Numbered from the stretch's first letter, positions 10,454-19,451 are shown. The stretch: DNA of 33,861 nucleotides from Chromatiaceae bacterium (GCA_003232725.1 QIJH01000252.1:1-33861); one strand, 5' to 3'. Translations and numbers: made by a program. The notes: generated by a model from the letters alone, not told the origin.

Positions 10454-10542
10454 CTAGCTCCCTCCCCTCCCTACTCCATTTAGTCATGCACATCAGTTAG
10501 CTGGATCGGCTCAGGTTCGCTAATATCTAACGCCTATTTTAA

Positions 10543-10633
10543 TGGCGGAGAGGCAGGGATTCGAACCCTGGGAGGGCTACAAACCCTCAACGGTTTTCAA
10601 GACCGCCGCTTTCGACCACTCAGCCACCTCTCT
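10543..10633 (-). tRNA. tRNA-Ser (UGA), CCA encoded
   Basis: Reverse strand AGAGAGGTGGCTGAGTGGTCGAAAGCGGCGGTCTTGAAAACCGTTGAGGGTTTGTAGCCCTCCCAGGGTTCGAATCCCTGCCTCTCCGCCA; anticodon TGA in loop CTTGAAA, long variable arm, TTCGAAT T-loop. Confidence 0.96.
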
Positions 10634-10880
10634 GCTGATACAGTCTTCACAACCCAGGGGCAAACCAAGAGTCGCAGACTATACCCTTATTAACTGTGCA
10701 CCGGGGCACCCGGACAATTTTACAGTAGATTCTGAAAAATTGCCGAAATAACAAGTCCTTGTAATCAGCGCGGGGGAATATACCCGCTTCCAACAAAAGA
10801 TGCAACTCCTGCTTGATTTTAGCTAACGGAACACCATATAGTACACATACGATAAATAAATCTGGAGATTGAATAGAATC

Positions 10881-11582
10881 ATGAACCCTTACCAACAAGA
10901 TCAGGTCAAGGTCGCGGTTGCCACAGGCGTCGAGTCTACATTTGCCACCACCAAGCTGATCCGCAACACCTATACATTGCTGGCAGTCACCTTACTGTTT
11001 AGCGCCGTAATGGCTGGTATCTCTATCGCGATTCAACCACCTAGCTTCACAGGCATTGTCTGCTTACTAGCTGCCCTTGCTCTCATCTGGCTTGTATTGC
11101 CAAAAACCGCTAACTCTACTGCTGGCCTCGGCGTGGTATTTGCCATCACTGGTTTAATGGGGTTTGGCCTTGGTCCAATGCTGACTCACTACCTGAACAT
11201 GCCAAGTGGCGGATCAATTGTAATGACAGCACTTGGCTCTACCGCAACCATCTTTCTTTCACTCTCTGCCTACGTAATGATCACCAAGAAAGACTTCACC
11301 TTCATGGGTGGTTTCTTAATGACGGGTATGATCGTTGCAATCGTTTGCATGCTAGTGCTATTTGGTGCAACCCTGTTTGGCTATCACATGCCAATAGTGC
11401 ATCTGGCACTCTCTGCGATGATTGCAATGCTAATGGCTGGCTTCATTCTGTATGACACCAGTCGCATCATCAATGGTGGTGAGACTAACTACATCATGGC
11501 TACCGTTGGCTTATACCTCAGCATCTATAATCTGTTTGTCAGTTTGTTACACCTGATTGGCGCGTTCAATAACGACGATTAA
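10881..11582 (+). CDS. Bax inhibitor-1/YccA family membrane protein
   Basis: About seven TM segments; C-terminal ILYDTSRIINGGETNYIMATVGLYLSIYNLFVSLLHLIG typical of BI-1. Start MNPYQQDQ chosen within the ORF. Confidence 0.93.
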   Translation: MNPYQQDQVKVAVATGVESTFATTKLIRNTYTLLAVTLLFSAVMAGISIAIQPPSFTGIVCLLAALALIWLVLPKTANSTAGLGVVFAITGLMGFGLGPMLTHYLNMPSGGSIVMTALGSTATIFLSLSAYVMITKKDFTFMGGFLMTGMIVAIVCMLVLFGATLFGYHMPIVHLALSAMIAMLMAGFILYDTSRIINGGETNYIMATVGLYLSIYNLFVSLLHLIGAFNNDD

Positions 11583-11604
11583 TCACTCGCTTTAACAGTA
11601 GTTC

Positions 11605-11635
11605 AAAAGCCTCGCTTTATCGCGAGGCTTTTTTT
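11605..11635 (+). terminator. Rho-independent terminator downstream of the BI-1 family gene
   Basis: AAAAGCCTCGC TTTATC GCGAGGCTTTTTTT. Confidence 0.92.
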
Positions 11636-11664
11636 ATGTATCAAAGAACGTCACAATAGCCAAC

Positions 11665-12654
11665 ATGAACCATATCGAACACACATTTGCACAATACGTC
11701 CGTATCTTAGGTCGTGGTAAAAAAGGGAGCCGCTCGCTCACTAACGATGAAGCCTTTGCAGCGATGAGGATGATTCTTAATGATGAGGTTGAAGCAGTAC
11801 AACTCGGCGCATTTCTAATGTTGCTACGTGTTAAGGAAGAGAGCCCCGAAGAACTCGCGGGCTTTGTCGCTGCGGCACGCGCCTCACTACCCGTGCCCGA
11901 CAAAGTCGCCAGTATTGACCTCGACTGGTCCAGCTATGCGGGTAAACGACGCCATCTTCCCTGGTTCATTCTTGCCGCACTACTATTAGCCGAGAACGGC
12001 ATCAGAATTTTAATGCACGGCACCGCAGGTCGACGTGATAATCGCATCTACACTCCTGATGTAATGAATCTATTTGGCATCCAAAATAACGAATCACTTG
12101 CGCACGCCGCTCAACAAGTGGAGCGCAACAACATCGCCTTTATCTCGCTAGAGCACTTTAGCCCAAAGCTAAAACAGATTATGGAACTGCGCAGCCTGTT
12201 GGGCCTGCGCTCACCCATCAACACACTATTGCGTATCTTGAATCCACTGGGCGCACCTCACCTAATGCAGGGTACCTTCCACCCGGGTTACCGTACCATC
12301 CATCAACAGGCGGCTATCCACCTTCAACAAGCTCACCTGGCGGTCTTTAAGGGCGAAGGTGGGGAATGTGAACGCAACCCAGATGGTGACTGCGAGGTCT
12401 TCTCCGTACACCACGGTGAGGCTAGCGAGGAGATTTGGCCTGCGAAATTCAGAATGCGCCATCTAAAAGACGAAACGATGGACATTAATCGCCTGCTGCA
12501 AGTCTGGCAAGGTAACGCTGATGACGAATATGGCGTTGCCGCCGTGATAGGCACAACAGCCATTGCGTTTAGAATGATGGGGAAAACAGAGAGCATTGAA
12601 GATGCAACGGCGCAGGCACAAGCGATGTGGGAAAAGCGCGATAAGAGACGCTAA
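11665..12654 (+). CDS. ybiB: YbiB-family protein (TrpD-like, anthranilate phosphoribosyltransferase fold)
   Basis: 329 aa; LGRGKKGSRSLTNDEAFAAMRMILNDEVEAVQLGAFLMLLRVKEESPEELAGF and HGTAGRRDNRIYT; YbiB-like N-terminus. Confidence 0.88.
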   Translation: MNHIEHTFAQYVRILGRGKKGSRSLTNDEAFAAMRMILNDEVEAVQLGAFLMLLRVKEESPEELAGFVAAARASLPVPDKVASIDLDWSSYAGKRRHLPWFILAALLLAENGIRILMHGTAGRRDNRIYTPDVMNLFGIQNNESLAHAAQQVERNNIAFISLEHFSPKLKQIMELRSLLGLRSPINTLLRILNPLGAPHLMQGTFHPGYRTIHQQAAIHLQQAHLAVFKGEGGECERNPDGDCEVFSVHHGEASEEIWPAKFRMRHLKDETMDINRLLQVWQGNADDEYGVAAVIGTTAIAFRMMGKTESIEDATAQAQAMWEKRDKRR

Positions 12655-12768
12655 CCGCTAGCTATTTAAGCAATACAAATTTCTTATCACGGCAAAATAT
12701 CATGTACACCACATGGTGGAGCCTGAATAGCATTTTGCTAATCCCGAAAAAACTCATTATTTTTGCTT

Positions 12769-13128
12769 TTACCCAAGCTTCGTTGCGATTGGTACTTTAT
12801 CAATATGTTTATCAATTGCCTCTACCACATTGGAATAGAGTGGTAAGTTCGTTTTTTCCTTTTGCCAATGTTCATAGAAAAGGGCAACAGTTTCAATAGC
12901 GTTATCGACTACGATTTTTTCAGGGAACAAGGCGCTGGCTGCCAGGTGTTTTAGTTCATCAAATGTAAATTCATCATCAGCCTTAGTATTCTTTCTACAT
13001 TTGTAAATAAATACAACAGCATGTACACAGTAAAGACCAGCAAGCCCCCCAATAATGATCGCGACAGCTAGCACTTTGGTGTCTATCGCGCATGATGTTT
13101 TATTGGCGAAATATTTTTTATCACCCAA
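12769..13128 (-). CDS. Hypothetical small membrane protein
   Basis: 119 aa ORF with one N-terminal TM segment (VLAVAIIIGGLAGLYCVHAVVFIY) then a soluble helical tail; no family recognised. Confidence 0.5.
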   Translation of the reverse strand: MGDKKYFANKTSCAIDTKVLAVAIIIGGLAGLYCVHAVVFIYKCRKNTKADDEFTFDELKHLAASALFPEKIVVDNAIETVALFYEHWQKEKTNLPLYSNVVEAIDKHIDKVPIATKLG

Positions 13129-13854
13129 TGCATACCAAGGGCTAACCTTAACGCCTCAATGAATAGCATATAATGAAAACAGCTCATCAAGCATCGTTAC
13201 TTGCTAATATTCTAATACAATTTCCCGCTGGGTAATTGCCCCGTTTTGTCCTGTATTACTCATCTTGTGTTCAGGAAGAATGTTTTTGTGTCAAACGCAT
13301 TAATTTATCGCCTCAAGTTATTTTGCGCTGTAAGCACGGCTTAATGGTGCAAGTTTTACCCGGCATGATCCCCTATACTATTGCTCACCATTTATTGTCA
13401 TGAAGAACATGCTGAGCCTGCGTCAATAAAGCGGGACAAGGCGCTTCGAACTAACATCCTCAATGAAACCGAAAAATCACAGTATCCCGCCAGACTCAGG
13501 TGATTTGAGGAGTCAATATCAGGAATATTCACACGCAACACCTTGACCAGCCGCTGCTGAATGAAAACACTCCAATATCCCTTACTTTTGATCAATAAGT
13601 CGGGGCTTCCACCACCATTACAAAAAGCCTAACCCATACCAATATGACGATAAAATGACAGGCCAAAACAAAAAGTATTGACACATCACAGAAGCCTACC
13701 ATTTTCATATCAGGTTAGTGTACACTCGGACTATCTGCAGGTTTTGCTATAGGCGGTTTTTGTTGACCCTCTCCAGCGCACCACCTGAGTAGTACAAGCT
13801 TAAAGCTGCAGACTTTGATGATAATGGTTTAACAGAATAAAAAAGGTGGGTGTA

Positions 13855-14034
13855 ATGGCAACAGGTACAGTTAAGTGGTTTATCGCTCAAGATAACGGCG
13901 GCGACGATGTATTCGTTCATTTCAGAGCAATTTCAGGCGACGGCTTCAAGACCCTTACAGAAGGTCAAAAAGTTAGCTACGAAGTAGAACAGGGGCCTAA
14001 AGGTCCTTCTGCTGCAAACGTAGTTCCTGAATAA
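13855..14034 (+). CDS. Cold-shock (CspA-family) protein lacking the RNP1 segment
   Basis: [70 protein letters not shown] ribosome-binding region upstream; RNP2 (VFVHF) present, NESKGFGF-type segment absent. Confidence 0.85.
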   Translation: MATGTVKWFIAQDNGGDDVFVHFRAISGDGFKTLTEGQKVSYEVEQGPKGPSAANVVPE

Positions 14035-14064
14035 CGGCTAACCGCCCTATTCAGTATTATTAAA

Positions 14065-14095
14065 AGAGAACCGGGCACCTGCCTGGTTCTCTTTA
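14065..14095 (+). terminator. Terminator downstream of the cold-shock gene
   Basis: AGAGAACCGGGCA-CC-TGCCTGGTTCTCT stem (one G-U), followed by TTATTT. Confidence 0.8.
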
Positions 14096-14231
14096 TTTAA
14101 CTCATACTGAATAAATTCATATGCAGCAACGAGTCTTACCGCTCTATTTATATTAACGGTTGGACAAATAGTTGTTGCAGCCATAACCTGCTACTTCCGT
14201 ACGACAGGTGATTTTAATGAGGAGAACACCC

Positions 14232-14636
14232 ATGCATCTATATAAAAAGACTGCTCTGGCAGTATTGTTGATGCTCGGCTTTGGTTTCGCTCACGCGGGT
14301 GATGCGACAAAAACGGTTGAAGCCGTTAATCTTGAAAAAGTAGCTCTGAGCGGACAAACAGTCATCATTCATGGTCACGTCACCAAGGTGAACAACGGTA
14401 TCATGAAACGTAATTTCATCCATCTTGAAGATGGCTCAGGCAGTGGTGAGACAGCCAACTTGATCGTCACCAGCACGGAGACGGCCAAAGTAGGTGACAA
14501 CGTAACAATCACCGGCACCGTTGCACTTGATACAGATTTTGGTTTTGGTTACCTATACCCGCTACTGGTTGAAAAAGCGATCATCATGCAAACGGATGAA
14601 AAAGCCTCATCACATGCGAAGTCGCACGACCACTAG
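14232..14636 (+). CDS. Periplasmic OB-fold-like protein
   Basis: Signal peptide MHLYKKTALAVLLMLGFGFAHA; VALSGQTVIIHGHVTKVNNGIMKRNFIHLEDGSG...VGDNVTITGTVALDTDFGFGYLYPLLVEKA; His-containing tail SSHAKSHDH. Start chosen inside the ORF after AGGAG. Confidence 0.75.
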   Translation: MHLYKKTALAVLLMLGFGFAHAGDATKTVEAVNLEKVALSGQTVIIHGHVTKVNNGIMKRNFIHLEDGSGSGETANLIVTSTETAKVGDNVTITGTVALDTDFGFGYLYPLLVEKAIIMQTDEKASSHAKSHDH

Positions 14637-14643
14637 CACTTCC

Positions 14644-14677
14644 CTACAGGTTACTACTATACAGTAGTAACCTGTAG
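14644..14677. repeat. Perfect 15-bp inverted repeat with 4-nt loop
   Basis: CTACAGGTTACTACT ATAC AGTAGTAACCTGTAG; no T tract follows on the plus strand. Confidence 0.85.
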
Positions 14678-14703
14678 TAGTTACCCCTTCCCGTTACACC
14701 CTG

Positions 14704-15900
14704 ATGACCACTAGCGCTGACGTTATGATTATCGGTGCCAGCGCGTCCGGCCTGATGTGTGCAATTGAAGCGGGGAAACGCGGCTGCAGTGTCATTGTGC
14801 TCGACCACGCTAACAAAGCAGGCAAAAAGATATTGATGTCGGGCGGTGGCCGTTGCAACTTCACCAACTACCAGATAGATGCTGAGAATTACCTCTCTCA
14901 TAATCCACATTTCTGCAAGTCAGCGCTGAGTCGCTTTACTCAATGGGATTTTTTAGCACTGATTGAACAATACCAGATCCCCTTTCATGAACGCGACCAT
15001 GGGCAGCTGTTTTGCGATGAGAGCGCAAAAGATATCCTCAACATGCTACTCACCGAAGCACGCCTGGCTGACGTTAATATACAGCTCAACACCGAAATTA
15101 CTGCGATTGATAAGTGTGACCACGACACTGATCACGGCTTTGACCTGCGCACTCAACAAGGCCACCATTACCACTGCAAGTCTCTCGTTGTCGCCAGCGG
15201 TGGCCTCTCCATCCCCAAGATGGGTGCATCCCCCTTTGGCTACCAATTAGCAGCACAGTTTGGCATCAGCGTCTGGCCAACACGCGCGGGGCTTGTCCCC
15301 TTTACACTACAGCCCAGCGATAGAGCTCAGCTCGCTGAACTTTCAGGCATCGCCATTGATACTCATGTAAGTACCGACAAACAAGGGTTCAGGGAAAATA
15401 CCCTATTTACTCACCGCGGCCTTAGTGGGCCTGCGATTTTACAAATGTCATCGTACTGGAAAGCGGGTGAAACAGTATCAATGAACCTCTGCCCTGCAAT
15501 CACCATCATAGATGAATTGAAGGCATTGAAACAGCAACGCCCACAACTGCATTTAAGCAATGCACTGCATCACTGGCTACCCAAACGCATTATCTCCACC
15601 TTATTAAAAGGGCTTCCACTCGAGGTAACCTTACAATCACTCTCATCCCCACAACTCGAAGAGATAGATGAGTATATTCATCACTGGAAAATCAAACCGA
15701 ATGGTACTGAAGGCTACCGCACAGCAGAGGTGACGATTGGCGGGGTTGATTGTGATGCACTTTCATCTAAAACAATGGAAAGCTCACAGGTAAAAGGGCT
15801 CTTTTTTATCGGTGAAGTGGTTGATGTAAGCGGCTGGCTTGGCGGGTATAACTTTCAGTGGGCATGGGCTTCTGGCTGGTGTGCGGGGCAATATGTTTAA
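14704..15900 (+). CDS. BaiN/HI0933-family NAD(P)/FAD-dependent oxidoreductase
   Basis: 398 aa; MIIGASASGLMCAIEAGKRG, KILMSGGGRCNFTN, GLFFIGEVVDVSGWLGGYNFQWAWASG. Confidence 0.95.
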   Translation: MTTSADVMIIGASASGLMCAIEAGKRGCSVIVLDHANKAGKKILMSGGGRCNFTNYQIDAENYLSHNPHFCKSALSRFTQWDFLALIEQYQIPFHERDHGQLFCDESAKDILNMLLTEARLADVNIQLNTEITAIDKCDHDTDHGFDLRTQQGHHYHCKSLVVASGGLSIPKMGASPFGYQLAAQFGISVWPTRAGLVPFTLQPSDRAQLAELSGIAIDTHVSTDKQGFRENTLFTHRGLSGPAILQMSSYWKAGETVSMNLCPAITIIDELKALKQQRPQLHLSNALHHWLPKRIISTLLKGLPLEVTLQSLSSPQLEEIDEYIHHWKIKPNGTEGYRTAEVTIGGVDCDALSSKTMESSQVKGLFFIGEVVDVSGWLGGYNFQWAWASGWCAGQYV

Positions 15901-15903
15901 AAT

Positions 15904-16040
15904 AAGACCTTTGCACGACTCTATTTTCCGCTCCCGCTGCGTTAAAACAACCTCAAAATGGTCATTTACTCGCTGTAAATGCCATTCTTCGGCTATTGAT
16001 GCCTTGCTGCAACGGCAATCAGTTCTCATACAAAGGTCTC
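15904..16040. repeat. Short inverted-repeat element (MITE-like), family 1 copy B
   Basis: AAGACCTTTGCACGA ... TCATACAAAGGTCTC; interior blocks (gcgttaa, ggtcattta, tgcc.t) match copy A; begins about 4 bp after the flavoprotein stop codon. Confidence 0.78.
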
Positions 16041-16093
16041 GCTAAATTAAAGCGGTTTGTAGGGAGAGTTCAATTACCTTATTAAGATAATAC

Positions 16094-16245
16094 GTAACTA
16101 TTCAGCATAGTGGAAGATGGGTATGTCACTATTCAGGTTGCTTCTGAAATCTGTCAGTTTAAGGCGAAAAATATGAGTTTACAGGTGTAAATGATCATTT
16201 TTCAACGCAGAAATGGCAGATTTCAGGAGTGAGCTGAATAGTTAC
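16094..16245. mobile_element. IS66-like MITE, family 2 copy D
   Basis: 13-bp perfect terminal repeats GTAACTATTCAGC/GCTGAATAGTTAC, flanked by the 8-bp direct repeat GATAATAC (16086-16093 and 16246-16253). GTAA termini plus 8-bp duplication are IS66-family hallmarks. No transposase. Confidence 0.88.
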
Positions 16246-16661
16246 GATAATACCAACATCATCTTTCGGTGAACTATCCCCGCATCCATGAATGGCTCGC
16301 TCACCACCTCAAAACCAAATGATGCATAAAAGACAATCGCACTCACCTGCGCATCCAGCACTACCTGAGGAAGCTGGGCCGATTTAGCTACTTGAATCAT
16401 TTTCGATAGCAGTAACTTCCCGCCGCCAGCACCTCGATGCTCACGCAATACAGCCATGCGCCCAATCTTGCCGTTAACCGTCATTCGTGCTGTACCGATC
16501 GCCTCATTACCACTGAACAGCAACAGTTGGGTGCACTGCACATCCAGCCCGTCCCACTCCAGCTCAACAGGTACATTTTGCTCCTGAATAAAAACAGCTT
16601 CACGAATGGGACAAATGAACGCCTGCTTATCTGTCCAATCAACTTGCTCTACCCTAATCAT
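16242..16661 (-). CDS. GNAT-family N-acetyltransferase (ElaA/YjcF-like)
   Basis: MIRVEQVDWTDKQAFICPIREAVFIQEQNVPVELEWDGLD...GTARMTVNGKIGRMAVLREHRGAGGGKLLLSKMIQ; start at 16661 overlaps the end of the upstream cupin gene. Confidence 0.92.
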   Translation of the reverse strand: MIRVEQVDWTDKQAFICPIREAVFIQEQNVPVELEWDGLDVQCTQLLLFSGNEAIGTARMTVNGKIGRMAVLREHRGAGGGKLLLSKMIQVAKSAQLPQVVLDAQVSAIVFYASFGFEVVSEPFMDAGIVHRKMMLVLS

Positions 16662-17835
16662 TATCGAAATATAGATGTCCTTCGTTATACAGACGACAGA
16701 GTAATGCAGCATTATCAGGGCTGTCCAATAATACAGCCCACTCAGTCGCAATATGCATTCGTTGATCACATAGCAGATAGACAGCCCTTTTCATCTCGCT
16801 GCTGAGCGTTGTCAAAGTCCCAGCAACAAACAACAGCGTAGCGCTGCGCTGTTCAATGCAGGCAAATCGACTCAATTCACAGCGAAATAATGCCTCTCCT
16901 TGCCGAAAGCGCTTAACAAAAGCATCAATGCTCAGTGCCTTTGCATTTGGCTCGACCCGCTCATCACTTTTTGATTCCGTTACCACCTGACCAAACCAAC
17001 GTGCAAGATCATCATCGTTGACAGGAATACTATTAATGATATCGCGTACTCGCTGTAGCGATACAGCACTAATCTCACCAGGATGCTGCTGAAAGGAGAG
17101 ACCAGGATCTCGATAGTGTTTGACAGAGAGGCGCTGCTCTTCAGCGAGATAGTCAATAAAACTGGTAATCAAATCACACTCAGCAGGGGCACGAAAACCA
17201 ATAGAATAGGTCAGGCCATCGCCCAGTGCGACGCCATGATGAATCACACCCGGCGGCAAGTAGAGCATATCGCCCTCTTCCAGCTCCCAACATTGCTCTG
17301 CCTCAAAATGAGAGAGAATTTGAAGATCGATGCCGGCAATCAGATCACCATGGCAGACCTCTGCTGTCGATATTTGCCAACGTTTTCGCCCCAATCCTTG
17401 CAATAAAAAGACATCATATTGATCAACATGCGGCCCTACCGAACCATCAAGCGGTGAATAACTCACCATAACATCATCGATGCGCCAATTAGGAATAAAA
17501 CGAAATGACTCCAACAACTGTGCCAATTCTGGTACATATTTATGCACCTCTTGAATCAACAACGTCCAGTGACTTTCTGGCAACTCAGGAAAAATCGCCT
17601 CATCGAAAGGGCCATGACTCAGCTGCCATTTCGTATCGCCATCTCGCTCAAGAATAAGACGCGACTCAACCCCCTCTTCACAAGCCATGCCTGCAATCTC
17701 ATCGGGCAACAGTGGCGTTTTAAAACCAGGAAATGCCGCCTTAATCAGCAACGGTTTTTTTTGCCAGTATTGCGCTAAAAATGTCTCGGCACTCATCCCA
17801 TGTGGAAGCGGCAACGGAAATGGTTTCACAAACAC
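16654..17835 (-). CDS. roxA: Cupin (JmjC-like) protein, 50S ribosomal protein L16 arginine hydroxylase type
   Basis: 393 aa; QYWQKKPLLIKAAFPGF, VGPHVDQYDVFLLQGLGRKRWQIS, GDMLYLPPGVIHHGVA: YcfD-like. Confidence 0.9.
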   Translation of the reverse strand: MFVKPFPLPLPHGMSAETFLAQYWQKKPLLIKAAFPGFKTPLLPDEIAGMACEEGVESRLILERDGDTKWQLSHGPFDEAIFPELPESHWTLLIQEVHKYVPELAQLLESFRFIPNWRIDDVMVSYSPLDGSVGPHVDQYDVFLLQGLGRKRWQISTAEVCHGDLIAGIDLQILSHFEAEQCWELEEGDMLYLPPGVIHHGVALGDGLTYSIGFRAPAECDLITSFIDYLAEEQRLSVKHYRDPGLSFQQHPGEISAVSLQRVRDIINSIPVNDDDLARWFGQVVTESKSDERVEPNAKALSIDAFVKRFRQGEALFRCELSRFACIEQRSATLLFVAGTLTTLSSEMKRAVYLLCDQRMHIATEWAVLLDSPDNAALLCRLYNEGHLYFDND

Positions 17836-17872
17836 CCCGCCTCGTTTAAATCAAGCCAGTCAGTCCAGTCGC

Positions 17873-19243
17873 TCATCGAATAACCTTATAGCAGGGGGTA
17901 TACACTGCACCCGGAAGTTTCATCCGTTGTTGAGCGACAAACGAGCTTAACAGCTCGTCCAGTCGCGCCATAATGTCAGCGTCACCACGGATCTCAAAAT
18001 GACCATGTTCTTCAATCGCTCGGATACCGTCGTCTTTTACATTACCCGCCACAATGCCAGAAAAGGCGCGCCGTAAATTGGCTGCTAGCAGATGACACGC
18101 CTGATTTTTATGCAGCGCAAGACTTTTCATGTTTTCATGGGTCGGTGAAAATGGGCGCTGGAATGCAGGCTCTATCTTCAACAACCAATTAAAATAATAG
18201 GCATCACGTTTTTCGACTCTATATTTGCGCACCTCTTCAATCCCGGCCAACATCTCACGTGCGACTTTAATCGGGTCATCAATAATAATTTGATAACGCG
18301 ACTGCGCCTCTGCACCCAGCGTGGCACTGATAAATTGATCAATCTGTTCAAAATATGCGCGCGCACTTTCTGGGCCGGTTAGAATCATCGGAAATGGCAT
18401 CTCTCTGTTTTCAGGGTGCAGTAAAATCCCCAGTAGATAGAGAATTTCTTCTGCGGTGCCCGCCCCCCCCGGAAAAACAACAATGCCATGCGCGGTGCGC
18501 ACAAATGCCTCAAGGCGCTTTTCGATATCAGGAAATATAACCAGATTATTGACGATCGGATTGGGCGATTCTGCCGCGATAATGCCCGGTTCTGTCAGAC
18601 CAATATACTGTCCATCCAAGATACGTTGCTTAGCATGACCAACAGCGGCCCCTTTCATTGGCCCTTTCATCGCACCCGGCCCACAGCCGGTACCGACATC
18701 AATGCCGCGCAGACCCATTTCATAACCGACGAGCTTGGTGTAGTCATATTCATGGCGACCGATCGAATGACCACCCCAGCACACCACTAAATTAGGCTTC
18801 GTTCGTGGGTGTAAAATGTTGGCATTGCGCAGGATGTGAAACACTGCGTTGGTGATCCCCTCGGAATCATTCAAATCAAAAGTCGGGTTATCCTGAATCT
18901 CATCGCTCACGTAAATAATATCGCGCAGTACCGCAAACAGATGCTCACTAATCCCTTTGATCATCTTGCCATCAACAAACGCGCTCGGCGGTGCATTTTT
19001 AACCGCTAGCTTAATGCCACGCTCCTGCTGTATCACGCGGATATCAAAATCCGGGTAGCGCTCCAGCAGCTCCTTGCCATCATCCAGATCACTACCGCAA
19101 TTTAACACCGCCAACGAACAGTTGCGAAACATTGTGTACAAACCACTTTGGCTTCGATCCAACAGTTTACTGACTTCAACTCTAGATAAAACATCCATGT
19201 GTCCTTGCGGGGTAATTCTTGCATCAATTACTTCATCACTCAT
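17873..19243 (-). CDS. ppnN: Nucleotide 5'-monophosphate nucleosidase (YgdH/LOG family)
   Basis: 456 aa; LOG-family GGHSIGRHEYDYTKLVGYEMGLRGIDVGTGCGPGAMKGPMKGAAVGHA and PGGAGTAEEILYLLGIL; YgdH-like N- and C-terminal extensions. Confidence 0.93.
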   Translation of the reverse strand: MSDEVIDARITPQGHMDVLSRVEVSKLLDRSQSGLYTMFRNCSLAVLNCGSDLDDGKELLERYPDFDIRVIQQERGIKLAVKNAPPSAFVDGKMIKGISEHLFAVLRDIIYVSDEIQDNPTFDLNDSEGITNAVFHILRNANILHPRTKPNLVVCWGGHSIGRHEYDYTKLVGYEMGLRGIDVGTGCGPGAMKGPMKGAAVGHAKQRILDGQYIGLTEPGIIAAESPNPIVNNLVIFPDIEKRLEAFVRTAHGIVVFPGGAGTAEEILYLLGILLHPENREMPFPMILTGPESARAYFEQIDQFISATLGAEAQSRYQIIIDDPIKVAREMLAGIEEVRKYRVEKRDAYYFNWLLKIEPAFQRPFSPTHENMKSLALHKNQACHLLAANLRRAFSGIVAGNVKDDGIRAIEEHGHFEIRGDADIMARLDELLSSFVAQQRMKLPGAVYTPCYKVIR

Positions 19244-19451
19244 TACTAGTTACCTACTCACTCGTTATCCTGTTATTTAAAGTAGACGACCATCTCGCCC
19301 AAAGCTAAACTGCAATATACCCAATTCCAGCCCGTAATATGCTGTCAACACACTAAAACAGTTACCTTTTCTCTATTTTCATGATAAAGTCCGCATCCTG
19401 AGTATAATGCTCAACTATTTTTTATTTCCGAAATCTAAAAGGTTTAATGCA

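Noticed and set aside
10542-10751. ORF MAERQGFEPWEGYKPSTVFKTAAFDHSATSLL
   Set aside because: Antisense reading of tRNA-Ser; a well-known annotation artefact.
13398-13595. 65-aa minus ORF considered as a transposase remnant
   Set aside because: No diagnostic motif or terminal repeats that I can recognise.
15784-16029. 81-aa minus ORF (MRTDCRCSKASIAEEWHLQRVNDHFEVVLTQRERKIESCKGL...)
   Set aside because: It is mostly a translation of the family 1 repeat element.
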